The position numbers and the translations under genes are program-made. From an uncultured Ignavibacteriota bacterium (GTDB lineage: Bacteria > Bacteroidota > Ignavibacteria > Tepidaquicellales > Tepidaquicellaceae), in contig CALGII010000206.1 in assembly GCA_937915485.1 (NCBI GenBank), positions 1 through 9,146 on the forward strand: a DNA stretch of 9,146 nt. The letters are read 5' to 3'. Under the pieces are notes generated by a model. That model ran no database searches and was not told where the DNA came from. It saw only the letters and a program-made list of their open reading frames with translations. Below are positions 7,098 through 9,146 of the stretch, in pieces; position 1 is the first letter of the stretch, and every line of letters starts with the position of its first letter.

Positions 7098-9146
7098 CTA
7101 ACTCTGCAATTCCGAGGCAATTTGATTGAGAAGATTCAGCAGATCCTCTTTTGAAAACGGTTTTCCGATATAGTGCGTGCATCCGTTCGCCAGGAATTCT
7201 TCCCTGTCGCCTTTCTGAGCGAATGCTGTAACGGCAACAACAGGTGTTTTTTGATATCCATTGATTTTCCTGATTTCATTCGTCGTCTGGATTCCGTCAA
7301 ATCCCCTTCCGAGATTGATATCCATCAGGATTATGTCGAAATAAAATTCCCCGGCTTTTTTAATCGCCTCGTGACCGTCGACCGCCGAAACGGTGTTGTA
7401 TTTCTTCTTTAGAATACTGTTGACGTAAAACAAATTGTCGGAGTCATTCTCGACTACAAGGATGTTAAGTTTCCGTGCCAAGCCCGAAGTTGTATCCACT
7501 GCTCCAGAAATTACATTATCGTCACGGTCGGGCTGTTCCTGAATTATCGTTCCAGACCGTATTGGCAGAGTGACGGTAAACGTAGAGCCTTTTCCAACTT
7601 CGCTTTCAAGGCTTATGCCGCCTTTCAGCATCTCCACGTATCTTTTAACGATTGATAATCCAAGTCCAGTTCCTTCAAAATTCCTTCCGAAGCCTTCGCT
7701 TTCCTGTCTGAACGGTTCAAATATCATCTCGTGATTATCCTTAGCAATACCCACGCCGGTGTCCTGTATTTGAATTATCATATTTTGTTCGTCGCGATCG
7801 AACATGATTCTAACGCCTCCGGTGTTAGTGTAGATAAGCGCGTTCTTTATCAGATTGTTGAGTATATGCCTTAGAAGTCTTTCGTCGATTCTTGCCATCA
7901 GGTTTTCGTGCTTCAGGTATTTCTTGATATAAAGATGTTTGTTTCTCGCCATCGCCTCGAAATTATTCACGACTTCATTTATAACGGAGCATACACGGAC
8001 ATCGCTGAAATAGGCAGATGATTTTTCTGCTTCGAGTTTTGAAAAGTCGAGTATCATGTTCAGAGTTTCAAGAAGCCTTTTCCCGCTGCTCTCGATAACA
8101 CAAATATTTTTAATGTGCTCTTCATCTTTTAATTCGTTCTTCAGCAATTCCGCGAAACCGAGAATGCCGTTCAGCGGGGTTCTGATTTCGTGGCTCATAT
8201 TTGCCAGAAAACTCGATTTGAGCCTGCTTGATTCCTCAGCCTTATCCTTAGCGAGAATCAGTTCGGCGATAATATTCTTTTTCTCAGTTATATCCTCTTT
8301 AATCGCAAGGAAGTGAGTTATTTCGCCTCTTGAATTTTTTACGGGAGAAATTGTCGCCTTCTCCCAGTAGAGTTCGCCGTTTTTCCTTTTATTGTGAAAT
8401 TCACCGGACCACTCATTGCCGGACAGAATAGTTTCCCAGAGTTCCTTATATTCCTCAGACGATTTATCGCCTGATTTCAGGATATTAGGGTTCTTTCCCT
8501 TTGCTTCGTCGATAGAATAGCCTGTAAGTTCTTCAAATTTCGGATTGACGTATTCGATATTTCCCTTCATATCCGTAATTATTATCGCGACAGGACTTTG
8601 CCTGACGGCGTGTGATATTTTCTGCACTTCCTCTTCGGCGCGTTTTCTCTCAGTGATATTACTGAAGAAGCCCACGGAACCGATGACAGTGCCGTTATTA
8701 TCGTACAGAGGCGTACCGCTCACGCGCAGCCATACAATATTTCCCGACTTTGCCACAGCGCGTATCTCATACTTATCAGGGACTCCCTTTGTTCTCAGAT
8801 TTTTTTTCTGGATAACAATTCCTCTGTCCTCAGGGAACACCAGATCCTCAAACCTGCACTTATCGACAAGTTCATTCCTTGTATAGCCCAGAATATCTAA
8901 AATGTTTTTATTCACGTAATGAATTTTCCCGCCCAGGTCCGTGTGCATTACGCCGTCATTTATAGATTCAACGAGAGTCCTGTACCTGTTTTCGCTTTCC
9001 TTAAGAACCTTTTCCGCCTCTTTCCTCTTGGATTCTTCTTTAAGAACGGTTCTGACTTTTGAAAGGGAATAAAAATAATACGCCATTATGACGAATATCA
9101 AGGAAAAAATAAGAGCAAGCCTGTTGCGAAAACTTGCTATAGCGGC
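7098..9146 (-). CDS. Membrane-anchored hybrid sensor histidine kinase (PAS-PAS-HisKA-HATPase-REC), 5'-truncated
   Basis: A two-component hybrid kinase. The frame stays open to the right edge, so the N-terminus is missing. Counting the TTG at 9101 as residue 1, the domains are: end of a membrane helix (RLALIFSLIFVIMAYYFYSL, beginning upstream of residue 1 and ending at 13), a basic/acidic coiled linker (14-37), PAS 1 (about 38-152), PAS 2 (about 163-275, with NPNILKSGDK and YWEKATISPV), HisKA with phosphoacceptor H304 in NMSHEIRTPLNG, HATPase_c with N box NNLIKNA (N420), DTGVGI (447-452) and GTGLGLS (477-483), and a receiver (about 545-665) with phosphoacceptor D594 in LMDIN, T625 and K647 in GKPF. 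One acidic-pocket position is Asn (VVENDSDN, N552). It ends in a receiver with no Hpt or output domain, so phosphate probably passes to an external Hpt, or the receiver regulates the kinase itself. No cognate response regulator is in the window; the phosphoesterase follows after 42 nt. The signal is unknown. Confidence 0.92.
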   Translation of the reverse strand, partial: AAIASFRNRLALIFSLIFVIMAYYFYSLSKVRTVLKEESKRKEAEKVLKESENRYRTLVESINDGVMHTDLGGKIHYVNKNILDILGYTRNELVDKCRFEDLVFPEDRGIVIQKKNLRTKGVPDKYEIRAVAKSGNIVWLRVSGTPLYDNNGTVIGSVGFFSNITERKRAEEEVQKISHAVRQSPVAIIITDMKGNIEYVNPKFEELTGYSIDEAKGKNPNILKSGDKSSEEYKELWETILSGNEWSGEFHNKRKNGELYWEKATISPVKNSRGEITHFLAIKEDITEKKNIIAELILAKDKAEESSRLKSSFLANMSHEIRTPLNGILGFAELLKNELKDEEHIKNICVIESSGKRLLETLNMILDFSKLEAEKSSAYFSDVRVCSVINEVVNNFEAMARNKHLYIKKYLKHENLMARIDERLLRHILNNLIKNALIYTNTGGVRIMFDRDEQNMIIQIQDTGVGIAKDNHEMIFEPFRQESEGFGRNFEGTGLGLSIVKRYVEMLKGGISLESEVGKGSTFTVTLPIRSGTIIQEQPDRDDNVISGAVDTTSGLARKLNILVVENDSDNLFYVNSILKKKYNTVSAVDGHEAIKKAGEFYFDIILMDINLGRGFDGIQTTNEIRKINGYQKTPVVAVTAFAQKGDREEFLANGCTHYIGKPFSKEDLLNLLNQIASELQS

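Noticed and set aside
8545..8886. Plus-strand ORF of 113 codons with a lipobox-like stretch near its N-terminus
   Set aside because: It lies wholly antisense to the PAS domains of the hybrid kinase; its hydrophobic, Ser-rich make-up is what an opposite frame of that gene gives. No ribosome binding site or family motif.
9099..9101. TTG at 9101 as the histidine kinase start
   Set aside because: It falls in the middle of a continuous membrane helix whose coding frame stays open to 9146; the real start is outside.

Overview
The window holds five protein genes and almost no non-coding DNA. Two genes are cut by its edges. In order they are: the 3' part of a glutamate dehydrogenase gene (+); two adjacent genes (+) for proteins built on the ATP-grasp domain of PEP synthase / pyruvate phosphate dikinase; and, convergent to these, a metallophosphoesterase gene (-) that follows a membrane-anchored hybrid sensor histidine kinase gene (-). 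I see no tRNA, rRNA, CRISPR array, insertion sequence, integrase or other mobile element.

The sequence looks bacterial. The PPDK_N-like proteins carrying a (G)RWGS...G(S/T)HFF segment resemble proteins I recall from Bacteroidota/Chlorobiota/Ignavibacteriota-type genomes. Moderate base composition and mostly weak Shine-Dalgarno sequences fit that placement. It is an inference from memory and cannot be narrowed further without a search.

Layout: 2-1216 glutamate dehydrogenase, open at the 5' edge. 1239-1272 a strong hairpin terminator. 1286-3040 a 584-residue PPDK_N protein with no swivel-His or PEP-binding domain. 3037-6195 a 1052-residue protein with a sensor-like N-terminus, a second PPDK_N domain, a second RWGS domain and a C-terminal polymerase-beta-type nucleotidyltransferase; its start overlaps the preceding stop as ATGA. 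6192-7055 a metallophosphoesterase, whose stop overlaps the convergent gene by 4 nt. 7098-9146 a PAS-PAS-HisKA-HATPase-REC hybrid kinase, open at its 5' edge.

The most interesting part is the ATP-grasp pair. Both proteins keep the ATP-site residues of pyruvate phosphate dikinase (Lys, Arg, Glu, Gln, Arg) but lack the phosphohistidine swivel and the PEP/pyruvate barrel, so neither can be an ordinary PEP synthase. The larger one joins a putative signal-sensing domain, an ATP-dependent phosphotransfer module and a nucleotidyltransferase in one chain, and it is probably translationally coupled to the smaller one. This looks like an uncharacterised regulatory or phosphotransfer/nucleotidylation system. 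Its substrate and signal cannot be read from the sequence.
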